From Deferribacteres bacterium (GTDB taxonomy: Bacteria; Zhuqueibacterota; Zhuqueibacteria; Zhuqueibacterales; Geothermadaptataceae): 64,000 nt of DNA. The DNA lies in NCBI GenBank assembly GCA_020633675.1, contig JACKDE010000001.1, forward strand, positions 186,001-250,000, in the 5' to 3' direction. The position numbers and the translations under genes are program-made. Below, one piece after another: positions 16,722 through 24,462 of the stretch. The notes beneath the pieces were generated by a model. That model did no database searches and had not been told where the DNA came from. It worked only from the letters and a program-made list of their open reading frames with translations. Numbering within the stretch: the stretch's first letter is position 1; every line of letters starts with the position of its first letter.

Positions 16722-17518
16722 GAAAGTCCTTCCTTTTTTTGCTAAATGGTGCGCTCGCGCTGCTCTATATTTTAACTGTCAATCAGTCTGCCGAGCGCGC
16801 CCGGCAAGCAGACATCACGCAGATGGGGCTGCGCGCTGCCTTGCTGGATGAGCATCTTTCCATTGAAAAACAAAAAGTCTTATCCGCATTTGAGCAGGCT
16901 GATAGCTTCAACTCGCAGCGGCAGCTCGGTGCCGCCGTCCTCGATAGCCAGTTTGTGCAGCATGTCGGACGCGGCGTTAGCCTGCAGCCAAATGAGCGTG
17001 CGCGGGCAATGTTGCGGGCTGCTTTGCGTGGCCGCACAGTTGTGGAATTGGTGATGCCGGGCAATCGGCCTGTTTGGATTGCGATGGCGCCGATGGATGC
17101 TCCGAATCGCGTGCGCGTAGGCCTGTTTCAATGGGAGCCACACTCCGAAAAAGATATGCAGTCATTTTTATGGCTTGAAAATCAGTTAATTCGCACCAAT
17201 CAAAGTCAAGTGCCCATGACTTTGCCAGCGGATTTGCAGCAGACTATTTTTGCGCGCGAAAATCGCTGGGCAGGTATCGCAAAATTCGGAGAAGAAATGC
17301 GCCTCGCGTGCGCGGTGCCGGTCAAAGATTTCGATGCCTGGGATGTCACCGGTGCACTGCTGTTGATGCAGCCGGCGAGCACGCAGACGGCAGCCATTCT
17401 TGCGGCCATGCTGAAGCCATCCGCGCTGATCGGCTTGTTGGCCGTGGCGGTTGCAGGCTTGGGATTGACGCTCAAATTGCGCCGAGCGAACGTGCCGAAC
17501 CAAGAGCAATCAACATGA
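16718..17518 (+). CDS. Bitopic membrane protein with extracytoplasmic domain, unknown function
   Basis: The 266-residue protein has an N-terminal transmembrane helix (about 5-20) and a C-terminal one (about 236-255) enclosing a domain of some 210 residues outside the cytoplasm. This is the layout of a periplasmic sensing domain without an output module. It starts by a 4-bp ATGA overlap with rlmD and ends by a 4-bp ATGA overlap with the MalF-like permease. It is therefore translationally coupled to the transporter and may be an accessory subunit. I recognise no family. Confidence 0.75.
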   Translation: MRKSFLFLLNGALALLYILTVNQSAERARQADITQMGLRAALLDEHLSIEKQKVLSAFEQADSFNSQRQLGAAVLDSQFVQHVGRGVSLQPNERARAMLRAALRGRTVVELVMPGNRPVWIAMAPMDAPNRVRVGLFQWEPHSEKDMQSFLWLENQLIRTNQSQVPMTLPADLQQTIFARENRWAGIAKFGEEMRLACAVPVKDFDAWDVTGALLLMQPASTQTAAILAAMLKPSALIGLLAVAVAGLGLTLKLRRANVPNQEQST

Positions 17519-18681
17519 ACCGCGCACATAAAAATAGCCTGTGGCTGATCGCGCTCACTGTGCTGTTTGCGCTGTGGGGATTTTTTGCTGTGCAGGAAGC
17601 CGTGCACGAGCAGGCCACCACCATTAGCCAGCTCGAAGCACTCACTGCGACCCATTCCGCACCGGCTGTGCAGGCGGCGTTGCAGCAATCGAAATTTGTG
17701 CTGAATGGGGTGCGCCAAAATTATCTGGGGTGGTTTTTTGCCATTTTTATCCTTCTCATCGCAATGATCGCACTGGTCGATTTTGTCAGCCGCAACCTGC
17801 AGCGCCCGATGCGCTTGCGGCAAGTTTTGGCGGGCTATAGTTTCGTGGCGCCTGCCGGTGTGCAACTGCTGCTTTTTTCCCTTGGCCCGATTCTGTTTGC
17901 GCTGTTCATCAGCTTTCATTCGTGGAGTATTTTGGCGCAGGAAAAACCGTTCGTTGGCTTGGACAATTACGCCGAAGTGCTCGGCAGCGGCGATTTTTGG
18001 AACAGTTTGAAGAACACGGCTTTATACACACTGCACGTGCCGGTGGGCATGGCCGTTTCGCTGGGACTGGCGTTGCTGCTCAACCGAGCCAAATTGCCCG
18101 GACTCGGGATTTTGCGCACCATTTTTTACCTGCCGAGCATCACCAGCTTCGTCGCCATCGCGATTGTCTGGCAGTGGATTTACAATCCGGATTTTGGTTT
18201 GATGAATTATGCGCTTTCTTGGTTGGGGCTCGGGCCATACGAATGGTTGCACAATCCGGGCACCGCTTTGCTGTCGCTCATGCTGATGGCGATTTGGGTG
18301 CAGGCCGGCTACCAGATGGTGATTTTTCTCGCCGGGCTGCAAAACATTCCGGCCTATCTTTACGAAGCCGCGTTGATCGATGGCGCCAGTACCTGGCAAC
18401 GCTTTCGCTACGTCACCTTGCCAATGCTGAAACCGACCACGTTTTTTGTGCTGGTCACCAGCGTGATTGGCAGCTTCCAGGTTTTTACCCAGATTTACGT
18501 GATGACCGAAGGCGGGCCACTGCAAGCCACCGAAGTGATTGTGTACCATATTTACAAAAATGCCTGGGATTATTTGCGCATGGGCTTTGCCAGCGCGATG
18601 AGTTTTGTGCTGTTCGTCATCATCATGTTTTTGACGTTGCTGCAATTTCGCATGATGGGCCAGCGGTCAGATTGGCAATAA
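17515..18681 (+). CDS. Sugar ABC transporter permease, MalF/UgpA-like
   Basis: The 388-residue inner-membrane protein has the carbohydrate-uptake permease core and the cytoplasmic EAA loop YEAALIDGASTWQRFRYVTLP that contacts the ATPase. Unusually for this family it has an extra N-terminal module: a first helix (about 9-25), an external helical segment of about 50 residues, then a second helix before the core, somewhat like MalF. The frame extends upstream, but the ATG at 17515 overlaps the previous stop and is the natural start. No ATPase or solute-binding gene is in the window. Confidence 0.9.
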   Translation: MNRAHKNSLWLIALTVLFALWGFFAVQEAVHEQATTISQLEALTATHSAPAVQAALQQSKFVLNGVRQNYLGWFFAIFILLIAMIALVDFVSRNLQRPMRLRQVLAGYSFVAPAGVQLLLFSLGPILFALFISFHSWSILAQEKPFVGLDNYAEVLGSGDFWNSLKNTALYTLHVPVGMAVSLGLALLLNRAKLPGLGILRTIFYLPSITSFVAIAIVWQWIYNPDFGLMNYALSWLGLGPYEWLHNPGTALLSLMLMAIWVQAGYQMVIFLAGLQNIPAYLYEAALIDGASTWQRFRYVTLPMLKPTTFFVLVTSVIGSFQVFTQIYVMTEGGPLQATEVIVYHIYKNAWDYLRMGFASAMSFVLFVIIMFLTLLQFRMMGQRSDWQ

Positions 18682-18689
18682 ATCATCCA

Positions 18690-18733
18690 CCACGAAGTCA
18701 CCAAGAAAAATTTGTGTCTTGGTGACTTCGTGG
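18690..18733. repeat. Perfect 17-bp palindromic element (REP-like)
   Basis: CCACGAAGTCACCAAGA (18690-18706) is mirrored exactly by its complement at 18717-18733 around a 10-nt loop. It sits between the two permease genes. The core, reading TCTTGGTGACTTCGTGG, belongs to a type of dispersed intergenic palindrome known in many bacterial genomes. It could form a strong hairpin in the mRNA. Confidence 0.85.
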
Positions 18734-18813
18734 CAAGTTTTGGCTGCGGCTTGTCCGTGTTGGAGTAGTCAGTCCCAAATACCTTTTGAAGTAGCAACCG
18801 TTTAAGCTCAAAA

Positions 18814-19644
18814 ATGAATAATAAAAACCAAAAACTCGCCTCACCCGGCATGCTGCTGCTGGCCATCGCGCTGGCGTTCACCATGCTGGCGCCGTTTGTG
18901 TGGATGGTGCTGACCAGCTTCATGGATGACCTCGAAGTCTTTACCTTCCCACCCAAATTTGTACCAGATGAATGGCTGTGGCAAAACTGGCTGGAAGCGC
19001 TGACGACCCTGCCATTTGGACGCTTTTTTCTCAACTCCATGCTGATGTCGATTGGCATCGCTATCGGGCAATTGTTTTTTTGCTCGATGGCCGCCTACAG
19101 CTTTGCCCGCATTCGCTTTCCCGGCCGTGATGCGCTGTTTTTGGCATTTTTGTCATTCATGATGGTGCCGGTGATCGTGCTGCTGATTCCGCGCTTTTTG
19201 CTGGTCAATGCCTTCGGCTGGGTCGATACTTTTTGGGCGTTGATCGTGCCGGAAGTGGTCTCGGTGTGGGGGATTTTTTTGCTGCGGCAATTTTTTCTGA
19301 GCCTGCCGCGCGATCTGGAAGACGCGGCGCGTATCGATGGCGCGGGGGAGTGGACGATTTTTTGGCGCATTATTTTGCCGCTGTCGAAGCCGGCGCTGGC
19401 GACCCTCGGCGTGTTTGCCTTTGTCGCCAGTTGGCAATCTTTTCTGTGGCCGCTAATTGCGACGCGCTCACTGGAAATGCGGCCAATCGAGGTCGGCATC
19501 GCCTCGTTTCATTCGATCTATTCAGATAATTGGCCGCTACAGATGGCAGCAGCCACTGCGGCTGTGTTGCCACTGCTCGTGCTGTTCTTTTTCGCCCAGC
19601 GCTATTTTGTGCGCGGCATCGCGCTGACGGGGATGAAGGGGTAA
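18814..19644 (+). CDS. Sugar ABC transporter permease, MalG/UgpE-like
   Basis: The 276-residue protein has six predicted membrane helices and the EAA loop LEDAARIDGAGEWTIFWRIILP, the hallmark of the second permease of carbohydrate-uptake 1 family importers. It pairs with the MalF-like protein 132 bp upstream, the gap being occupied by a palindromic element. A second inverted repeat follows the stop. The substrate is unknown without the binding protein, but sugars or sugar phosphates are usual for the family. Confidence 0.92.
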   Translation: MNNKNQKLASPGMLLLAIALAFTMLAPFVWMVLTSFMDDLEVFTFPPKFVPDEWLWQNWLEALTTLPFGRFFLNSMLMSIGIAIGQLFFCSMAAYSFARIRFPGRDALFLAFLSFMMVPVIVLLIPRFLLVNAFGWVDTFWALIVPEVVSVWGIFLLRQFFLSLPRDLEDAARIDGAGEWTIFWRIILPLSKPALATLGVFAFVASWQSFLWPLIATRSLEMRPIEVGIASFHSIYSDNWPLQMAAATAAVLPLLVLFFFAQRYFVRGIALTGMKG

Positions 19645-19649
19645 GCAAT

Positions 19650-19681
19650 GAACAATGATCAGCGATCAATGATCATTGTTC
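19650..19681. repeat. 12-bp perfect inverted repeat between convergent genes
   Basis: GAACAATGATCA (19650-19661) and TGATCATTGTTC (19670-19681) with an 8-nt spacer. It lies just after the MalG-like stop and just before the end of the facing membrane-protein gene, so it may act as a bidirectional terminator, although T tracts are short. Confidence 0.65.
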
Positions 19682-19688
19682 GATGGAG

Positions 19689-20417
19689 TTAAGCATTTTC
19701 CGCCATCTGCAATACTGGCTCTGACTTGCCTTGCCGCAGGCCATCCTTGACATCGACGACGACTTTGTAGCCAGCAAAAATCAGTAAAATACCGGTCATT
19801 TCGGTGATATACAGCACTTCGGTGTAGCCAAAGCGTGTGAAGGTTCCGCCGATGCCGGGCAGCAGCGCGCCAACCGCAATCAGCACATTGCCGATAAAGC
19901 GATGCCGGGTTTTGGGATTTTTGCTGAATCGCCAGGCTGACAACACCGCGCCGCCCACCAAAAAGATGAATGCGTAGGTGTTGATGAACGGGCTGAACAG
20001 CCGCACCCAATGCCACTCCAGTACCGCACCACTCAGCCGATTGGCTTCGACCAGCGCAAATTTGATCGGCGACAGCAGCACAAAGTACGCTGCAATGGCG
20101 ATGGCTGGCAACAACAATGCGGTCAGAATGTGTGCTGTGCGCTGCTTCATCAGCAGATAAGCCGTGCCCTGCGCCAAAGGTGCGCCGCCCAGCAACGCAC
20201 CGGAGATGTACCAGGTACGAAAGATGGCTTCGTTCCAGCCAAACAGCGTCACATACGCTTCGGTAAACGTGCCGACACCGTACATCAAAATGCCACCAGC
20301 CCACCAAACAAGATGCAATCCCTTGCCCTTCTCGCGATAACGCCTATAGACAATCCATGCAAAAGGCAGCGAAATCAGTGTCGTCAGAATCGGAATATAG
20401 CGGATCAGTTCTAACAT
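19689..20417 (-). CDS. Seven-helix integral membrane protein, unknown function
   Basis: The 242-residue protein is hydrophobic throughout, with about seven predicted helices (starting ILTTLISLPFAWIVY and ending TEMTGILLIFAGYKVVVDV) and a short polar tail. No conserved catalytic motif was recognised. The gene ends 17 bp downstream of the TonB-dependent receptor in the same direction and is probably read with it. A role in the same uptake process is possible but not shown. Confidence 0.7.
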   Translation of the reverse strand: MLELIRYIPILTTLISLPFAWIVYRRYREKGKGLHLVWWAGGILMYGVGTFTEAYVTLFGWNEAIFRTWYISGALLGGAPLAQGTAYLLMKQRTAHILTALLLPAIAIAAYFVLLSPIKFALVEANRLSGAVLEWHWVRLFSPFINTYAFIFLVGGAVLSAWRFSKNPKTRHRFIGNVLIAVGALLPGIGGTFTRFGYTEVLYITEMTGILLIFAGYKVVVDVKDGLRQGKSEPVLQMAENA

Positions 20418-20434
20418 GATGCTCCTTGTTGGAT

Positions 20435-22750
20435 TCAGAATTGATACTCCAGGCCGAAAAACCAGTTTCTGCCCGGCATACGATAACGCGCCAATTCCTC
20501 GTACTGGCTGTCAAAAATGTTGTTCACGGCCAGCGAAGCTTGCACGGGCTTGGTGAGCCGCACGCCCAGCTTGGCATTGCTGACAAAAAAGGCATCCGGT
20601 GCATCCAGCGGGTACAGAAAAACTTCGTCGATTTGGCTCTGGTAGCGGCTGTTGACGTGCAAATTGAAGCGATTGTAAGTTGCGTTGAGCGATAAAAACA
20701 ACGCATGGCGTGCGCGATAAGGCAGGATATCATCTGCCCGATTCGGTGATTGATCTTTTGCATCAGTCAGGGTGTAGGTCGCTGCGGCATGCAGGTGGCG
20801 GCTCCAGCGATAATCCACAGTCGCTTCCAGTCCTTGCAGCAGCGCGCGATTGAGGTTCCTGACCTGAAAAAGCGTGTATATTACCCCTTCTTCTTCGGAA
20901 ATCTCCTGCCAGTAAATCATATCGCGGTAGTGATAGCGGAAGTAGGAAAAATCAAAGGAAAGCTGGTCGGTGGCCTGCAAGCGGAAGCCGGATTCCAGCG
21001 AAAAATCCATTTTCTCGGCCTGCAACTCCGGATTGGGCTTGAACAGCGTGCCACCGTTGACCTCGCGTTGGAAAAAACGCTCGGCGATCGAAGGCGCGCG
21101 AAACGCCTGGCCGAACAGGGTACGAATCGCCAGCCTGGAATTGGGGTGATAGACCGCTGCCAGTTTCGGACTGAGCTGGCTCAGATTTTGACCATTAACG
21201 AGATGGTTCCAATCATAGCGCAAGCCGGAGGTCAATGTCCATTGCGGCGAGACTTGCCATTCGTGCTGCAAATAGCCAGCTATGTTGTTGACTTGCCGCT
21301 TACCATACATAATGGTATCCGGAGCGGAATCCACGCGATCGAGCTGGAAATCCAGGCCACCAATCAAGTTGTGATCATCATTTAAAATCACATCAATTTG
21401 TGACAAATTACCGTATTTGTCGGCATCGACCCAGGTTTGCTGACCGAAAGGCTGATTGCCCGTGCTCAGCCAGTTCGGATCGTTTTCGTTGTAAAATGAC
21501 CGCGAGCTGTTGCGGTAAAAATAGAATCGTGAACTGTATTTGATGTTGGCATTCGCGAGGGCCCAATAGTGAAAATCTGCACTGTATGCGCGCTTCTGTT
21601 GCCGGTCATCGCGATCACCTGGATCGACACGCAGCGGCTGCAGCGCGCTCAGCCAGGTATGAGGAAAATCGTTATCCGAAGCTGTCGTACCGAGGCTGAT
21701 TTCGAGATTGCGGTTCTTGCGCAGGTCATACATCAATTTGCCGAACGCATTGAAAAAGCGATAGCCGGCATTCTCACTGTGACCATCGGATTGCTTGCGA
21801 CTCAAATCGAGAAGATAACTGACACGCCCGCGGTTGCCGGAGTGACGTACCGTCAACTCATTTCGATAGGATGTTTGTTCGGAAAAACGCAGAGCAGGGT
21901 GCGTTTGTTCGTACAGGCCAAATCCTGTCTCCACCGTGGTCAGCGCGCGATAAGCGGGGCGCCGCGTGATGACATTGACCACGCCGCCCATTGCCGTTGA
22001 GCCGTACAAACTCGAAAAAGCGCCTTTCACGACTTCAACTTGTTCGATGTATCCGAGTGGCACCAGGCTCCACAGCGCGCCACCGGTATCGGCGGTGAGG
22101 GCAGGCCTGCCGTCAATTGTCAGCAAAACCCGATTGCCCACACCACCGCCGGCGACATCAGAGCTGCCTCGAATCGACAGACTCTGAACAGAAACATCGG
22201 AAGAACGATAAATCGATATGCCGGGCACACTTTCCAAAACCTGGTCAAAAGTGCGAACCGGACTATTGCGCAATTGGCTGGTGCTCACGATCGCTACGCT
22301 GGCGGGCGCCATTTGTGCGGTCTGTTCCCGCCGCGTTGCGGTAATGATCACTTCGTCGGCATTGATAGCGGTCGGTTTGAGCGGAATGCGCAAAAATTTT
22401 GGCGTGCTGGCCGAGCCAACCTGCATATTTTTAAAAATTTGATCTTCGTAGCCGATGCGGCGGATCGTCAATTTGTAGGATCCCGGCTCAACCCGAAGAA
22501 AAATAAATGTCCCGTTCTTGGCTGTGGCTACGCCGAACTGATTTGCTTTAACACTGTTTTTTACGAGAATGACATTGGTGCCGGCCAGTGGCTGCAATGT
22601 TTCTGCATCATAAACCTGGCCTTGCACTTTCATCAATTGAAGATCTTCTGCTTCAGCTGGCCCTTGCGCAAAAAGCGGCCAACTCCACATTGTCAGCCCA
22701 AACACAAAGAAAAAAGTTGTCAAGAATCGACTGCTGTATCGGTAGAACAT
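20435..22750 (-). CDS. TonB-dependent outer-membrane receptor with carboxypeptidase-regulatory-like N-terminal domain
   Basis: This protein of about 771 residues has a signal peptide (FFFVFGLTMWSWPLFAQ). A CarboxypepD_reg-like domain (VQGQVYDAETLQPLAG onwards) leads to a plug domain (VIITATRREQ, FDQVLESVPGISIY, GSTAMGGVVNVITRR) and a 22-strand-type barrel ending in the aromatic FGLEYQF. It would import a ligand such as a siderophore, cobalamin or oligosaccharide with TonB energy. The N-terminal domain is typical of FCB-group receptors. Longer in-frame starts exist up to 22843, but the signal peptide fits the ATG at 22750. No riboswitch was seen upstream. Confidence 0.93.
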   Translation of the reverse strand: MFYRYSSRFLTTFFFVFGLTMWSWPLFAQGPAEAEDLQLMKVQGQVYDAETLQPLAGTNVILVKNSVKANQFGVATAKNGTFIFLRVEPGSYKLTIRRIGYEDQIFKNMQVGSASTPKFLRIPLKPTAINADEVIITATRREQTAQMAPASVAIVSTSQLRNSPVRTFDQVLESVPGISIYRSSDVSVQSLSIRGSSDVAGGGVGNRVLLTIDGRPALTADTGGALWSLVPLGYIEQVEVVKGAFSSLYGSTAMGGVVNVITRRPAYRALTTVETGFGLYEQTHPALRFSEQTSYRNELTVRHSGNRGRVSYLLDLSRKQSDGHSENAGYRFFNAFGKLMYDLRKNRNLEISLGTTASDNDFPHTWLSALQPLRVDPGDRDDRQQKRAYSADFHYWALANANIKYSSRFYFYRNSSRSFYNENDPNWLSTGNQPFGQQTWVDADKYGNLSQIDVILNDDHNLIGGLDFQLDRVDSAPDTIMYGKRQVNNIAGYLQHEWQVSPQWTLTSGLRYDWNHLVNGQNLSQLSPKLAAVYHPNSRLAIRTLFGQAFRAPSIAERFFQREVNGGTLFKPNPELQAEKMDFSLESGFRLQATDQLSFDFSYFRYHYRDMIYWQEISEEEGVIYTLFQVRNLNRALLQGLEATVDYRWSRHLHAAATYTLTDAKDQSPNRADDILPYRARHALFLSLNATYNRFNLHVNSRYQSQIDEVFLYPLDAPDAFFVSNAKLGVRLTKPVQASLAVNNIFDSQYEELARYRMPGRNWFFGLEYQF

Positions 22751-22841
22751 GCTTCGCGCTTTTTCGACATTTTCGATAGCAAACGGATGGCCGTGCATGA
22801 TTGGACCTATTGTATCAGTAAATAAAATTGCTTGTGAAAAC

Positions 22842-22876
22842 ATCGTCCGGGCAATAAGGTGTTTTGCCCGGACGAT
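22842..22876 (-). terminator. Strong hairpin, probable terminator after the lipoprotein gene
   Basis: ATCGTCCGGGCAA (22842-22854) pairs perfectly over 13 bp with 22864-22876. It lies 15 bp past the stop of the lipoprotein gene (22892) and upstream of the receptor. The following T tract is short (GTTTTC). Confidence 0.65.
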
Positions 22877-22891
22877 GCGTAGTGAAAAATG

Positions 22892-23371
22892 TTATTTGAT
22901 GATATCGAGATTGGCTTTCACGACGACATTGGAGTAGACCATCTGGCTGTTGTCGATAACAATTGCTTGCGGTGCAGCGGTCACGTTGCCGGAGGCATCC
23001 ACCCCGAGGCTATCTGACTGTGCCCAATAGATACCGATGACCTTTGCGCCCGTTGGATTCTGTGGATCACGCCAGCCAACTGTCATGACGGGGTAAGTGC
23101 CCTTTTGCAGGCCGTCAAGCTTGTAGGTTGCTGAATTGTTATTGGATGTCAGCGCGTCGGATGCAGCAGCGGGAGGGCCTGCCGGCGGCCAGCTTGACCA
23201 GATGGAGACCTGCACATCACCGGCGGCTGGCCATGCACCAACAAAATTTACGGTTCCACTGATTTCACCAAATTCGTTTACGGCGACAGGATTCTTGTCA
23301 TCTTTGCAAGCGGTAAATATAAATGAGAAAAGCGCAAGTGCCAGCCCCAGAAGAACAGCAGTTCTTTTCAT
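22892..23371 (-). CDS. Putative lipoprotein with a beta-sandwich-like domain
   Basis: The 159-residue protein has a lipoprotein signal MKRTAVLLGLALALFSFIFTAC with lipobox FTAC. The secreted part contains GEISGTVNFVGAWP, YKLDGLQKGTYPVMTVGW and ends YSNVVVKANL, which resembles a small carboxypeptidase-regulatory or FN3-like beta sandwich. AAGGAG ahead of the ATG at 23371 makes this start far better than the longer in-frame one at 23437. It lies just upstream of the TonB receptor and could be a surface partner of it. Function unknown. Confidence 0.78.
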   Translation of the reverse strand: MKRTAVLLGLALALFSFIFTACKDDKNPVAVNEFGEISGTVNFVGAWPAAGDVQVSIWSSWPPAGPPAAASDALTSNNNSATYKLDGLQKGTYPVMTVGWRDPQNPTGAKVIGIYWAQSDSLGVDASGNVTAAPQAIVIDNSQMVYSNVVVKANLDIIK

Positions 23372-23904
23372 CACATAACTCCTTAATAAACCAAATTGAG
23401 GTGGTTCATAAATGAAAAATACAAAGCGAATTCGCAAAATTTGACGATGGCTTACACAATTTGTATGCCAAATTGGAAGAGATGTGCATAAAAGTGGATT
23501 GAAAATTCGAAATCGAAATGCTCAATGCGCGCTAAGTTTTGGTAAATCCTTGCATTACGAAACAGGCTAAAAAATTCAGTCCGATCGGAGTTGGACGTGA
23601 TAAGAATTGATTGATTTGATGCTGAGAAGCCATTTTTCTTTTCAATGAGAAAAGCACTTTTCATAATGAAAAGTGAATGAGACGGATGGAGCAGAAACGA
23701 ATGATCGATGAATTGAGACAAAATTCGTCACAGTTTTTTGGGCGGGAGGTGAAGCTCGGCAACCTGCAAATGATTGCTGTCATCCTCAGGAATCGTTTGT
23801 GCAAAACAGGATGCTTAAGCTTTAGCGTTTGTAAAAAGAATGCGAAGTGGATCTTTTTCGGGTGGCAAGCTGGGGGCTCTGGCGGGGCAAAGGCATTCTA
23901 TCAA
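23372..23904. other. Intergenic region with a 21-bp perfect palindrome
   Basis: No supported gene in about 530 bp. Two adjacent inverted repeats stand out: CTTTTC/GAAAAG at 23637-23653 and the perfect palindrome CACTTTTCAT-a-ATGAAAAGTG at 23655-23675. They share the CTTTTCA half-site, which suggests a DNA-binding site. The nearest gene start downstream is the lipoprotein at 23371, nearly 270 bp away, so the target is unclear. Confidence 0.4.
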
Positions 23905-23937
23905 AATAAAAAAGCACCGCATTTACTACGGTGCTTT
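23905..23937 (-). terminator. Rho-independent terminator of the tRNA operon
   Basis: AAAGCACCG (23911-23919) pairs with CGGTGCTTT (23929-23937). On the minus strand it is followed by TTTTTTATTTT. It lies 12 bp after tRNA-Asp. Confidence 0.9.
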
Positions 23938-23948
23938 CTCATTAGGGG

Positions 23949-24022
23949 CGGGGCCGACGGGACTTGAACCCGCGATCTCCGGCTTGACAGGCCGGCGTGT
24001 TAACCAACTACACCACGGCCCC
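23949..24022 (-). tRNA. tRNA-Asp (GTC)
   Basis: A 74-nt cloverleaf can be drawn: acceptor GGGGCCG/CGGCCCC with discriminator G, D-arm with GGTTAA, anticodon loop CTGTCAA (anticodon GTC) on a GCCGG/CCGGA-type stem, and T-arm GGGTTCAAGTCCC. The CCA end is not encoded. It follows tRNA-Val by 8 bp and precedes a terminator. Confidence 0.97.
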
Positions 24023-24030
24023 AAATTTTA

Positions 24031-24105
24031 TGGGCGATACTGGATTCGAACCAGTGACTTCCTGCTTGTAAGGCAGGCGCTCTGAACCAGCTGAGCTAAT
24101 CGCCC
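24031..24105 (-). tRNA. tRNA-Val (TAC)
   Basis: A 75-nt cloverleaf: acceptor GGGCGAT/ATCGCCC with discriminator A, D-arm AGCTCAGCTGGTTCAGAGC, anticodon stem CCTGC/GCAGG with loop CTTACAA (anticodon TAC), and T-arm CTGGTTCGAATCCAG. The CCA end is not encoded. Its first 10 bases overlap the end of the DUF3098 gene on the same strand. Confidence 0.97.
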
Positions 24106-24374
24106 TGTTTAACTTCTGCTTCATCAGCAACTGTCTGCTTTCCCCGAAGCATGATTGCAATGGGGATCACGATACAGTAGCCGATCACGAGCAGAACAGG
24201 CGCGATGCTCATCGATGAAAAGCTGTCATAAGGTCCTTGGGCTAATGCGAGATAGCCGATGAGAATGAGCAGAACACCAACGGCAAAAATAATATAATTC
24301 TGCCGCGAAAACGGTAATTCCCGCTCGACAACCTTTTTCTTCTTGCTTCGCGCTTTTGTCTTTATTTTTGCCAT
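24096..24374 (-). CDS. DUF3098-like small membrane protein
   Basis: The 92-residue protein has a very basic N-terminus (KIKTKARSKKKK) and two transmembrane helices: the first with FSRQNYIIFAVGVLLILIGYLAL, the second with SIAPVLLVIGYCIVIPIAIML. This matches DUF3098, small proteins known mainly from Bacteroidota and relatives. GAAGG precedes the ATG and a consensus promoter lies only about 25 bp upstream. The stop codon TAG is formed by bases 8-10 of tRNA-Val, so the mRNA and the tRNA share a transcript and sequence. Function unknown. Confidence 0.85.
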   Translation of the reverse strand: MAKIKTKARSKKKKVVERELPFSRQNYIIFAVGVLLILIGYLALAQGPYDSFSSMSIAPVLLVIGYCIVIPIAIMLRGKQTVADEAEVKQGD

Positions 24375-24398
24375 ATCGCCTTCATTTCAAAGAGCGAA

Positions 24399-24427
24399 AA
24401 TATACATAAACGACACATGATTGTCAA
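24399..24427 (-). promoter_or_regulatory. Consensus promoter for the DUF3098-tRNA-Val-tRNA-Asp unit
   Basis: On the minus strand TTGACA (24422-24427), exactly 17 bases, then TATATT (24399-24404). The start of transcription would fall near 24392, about 18 nt before the DUF3098 ATG. Confidence 0.75.
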
Positions 24428-24462
24428 CAAAAAACAATTTCCTAAAAGCGATTTTAAAAAAA

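Noticed and set aside
23677..23967. Plus-strand frame running into the tRNA-Asp region
   Set aside because: It reads antisense through the terminator and tRNA and shows no domain.
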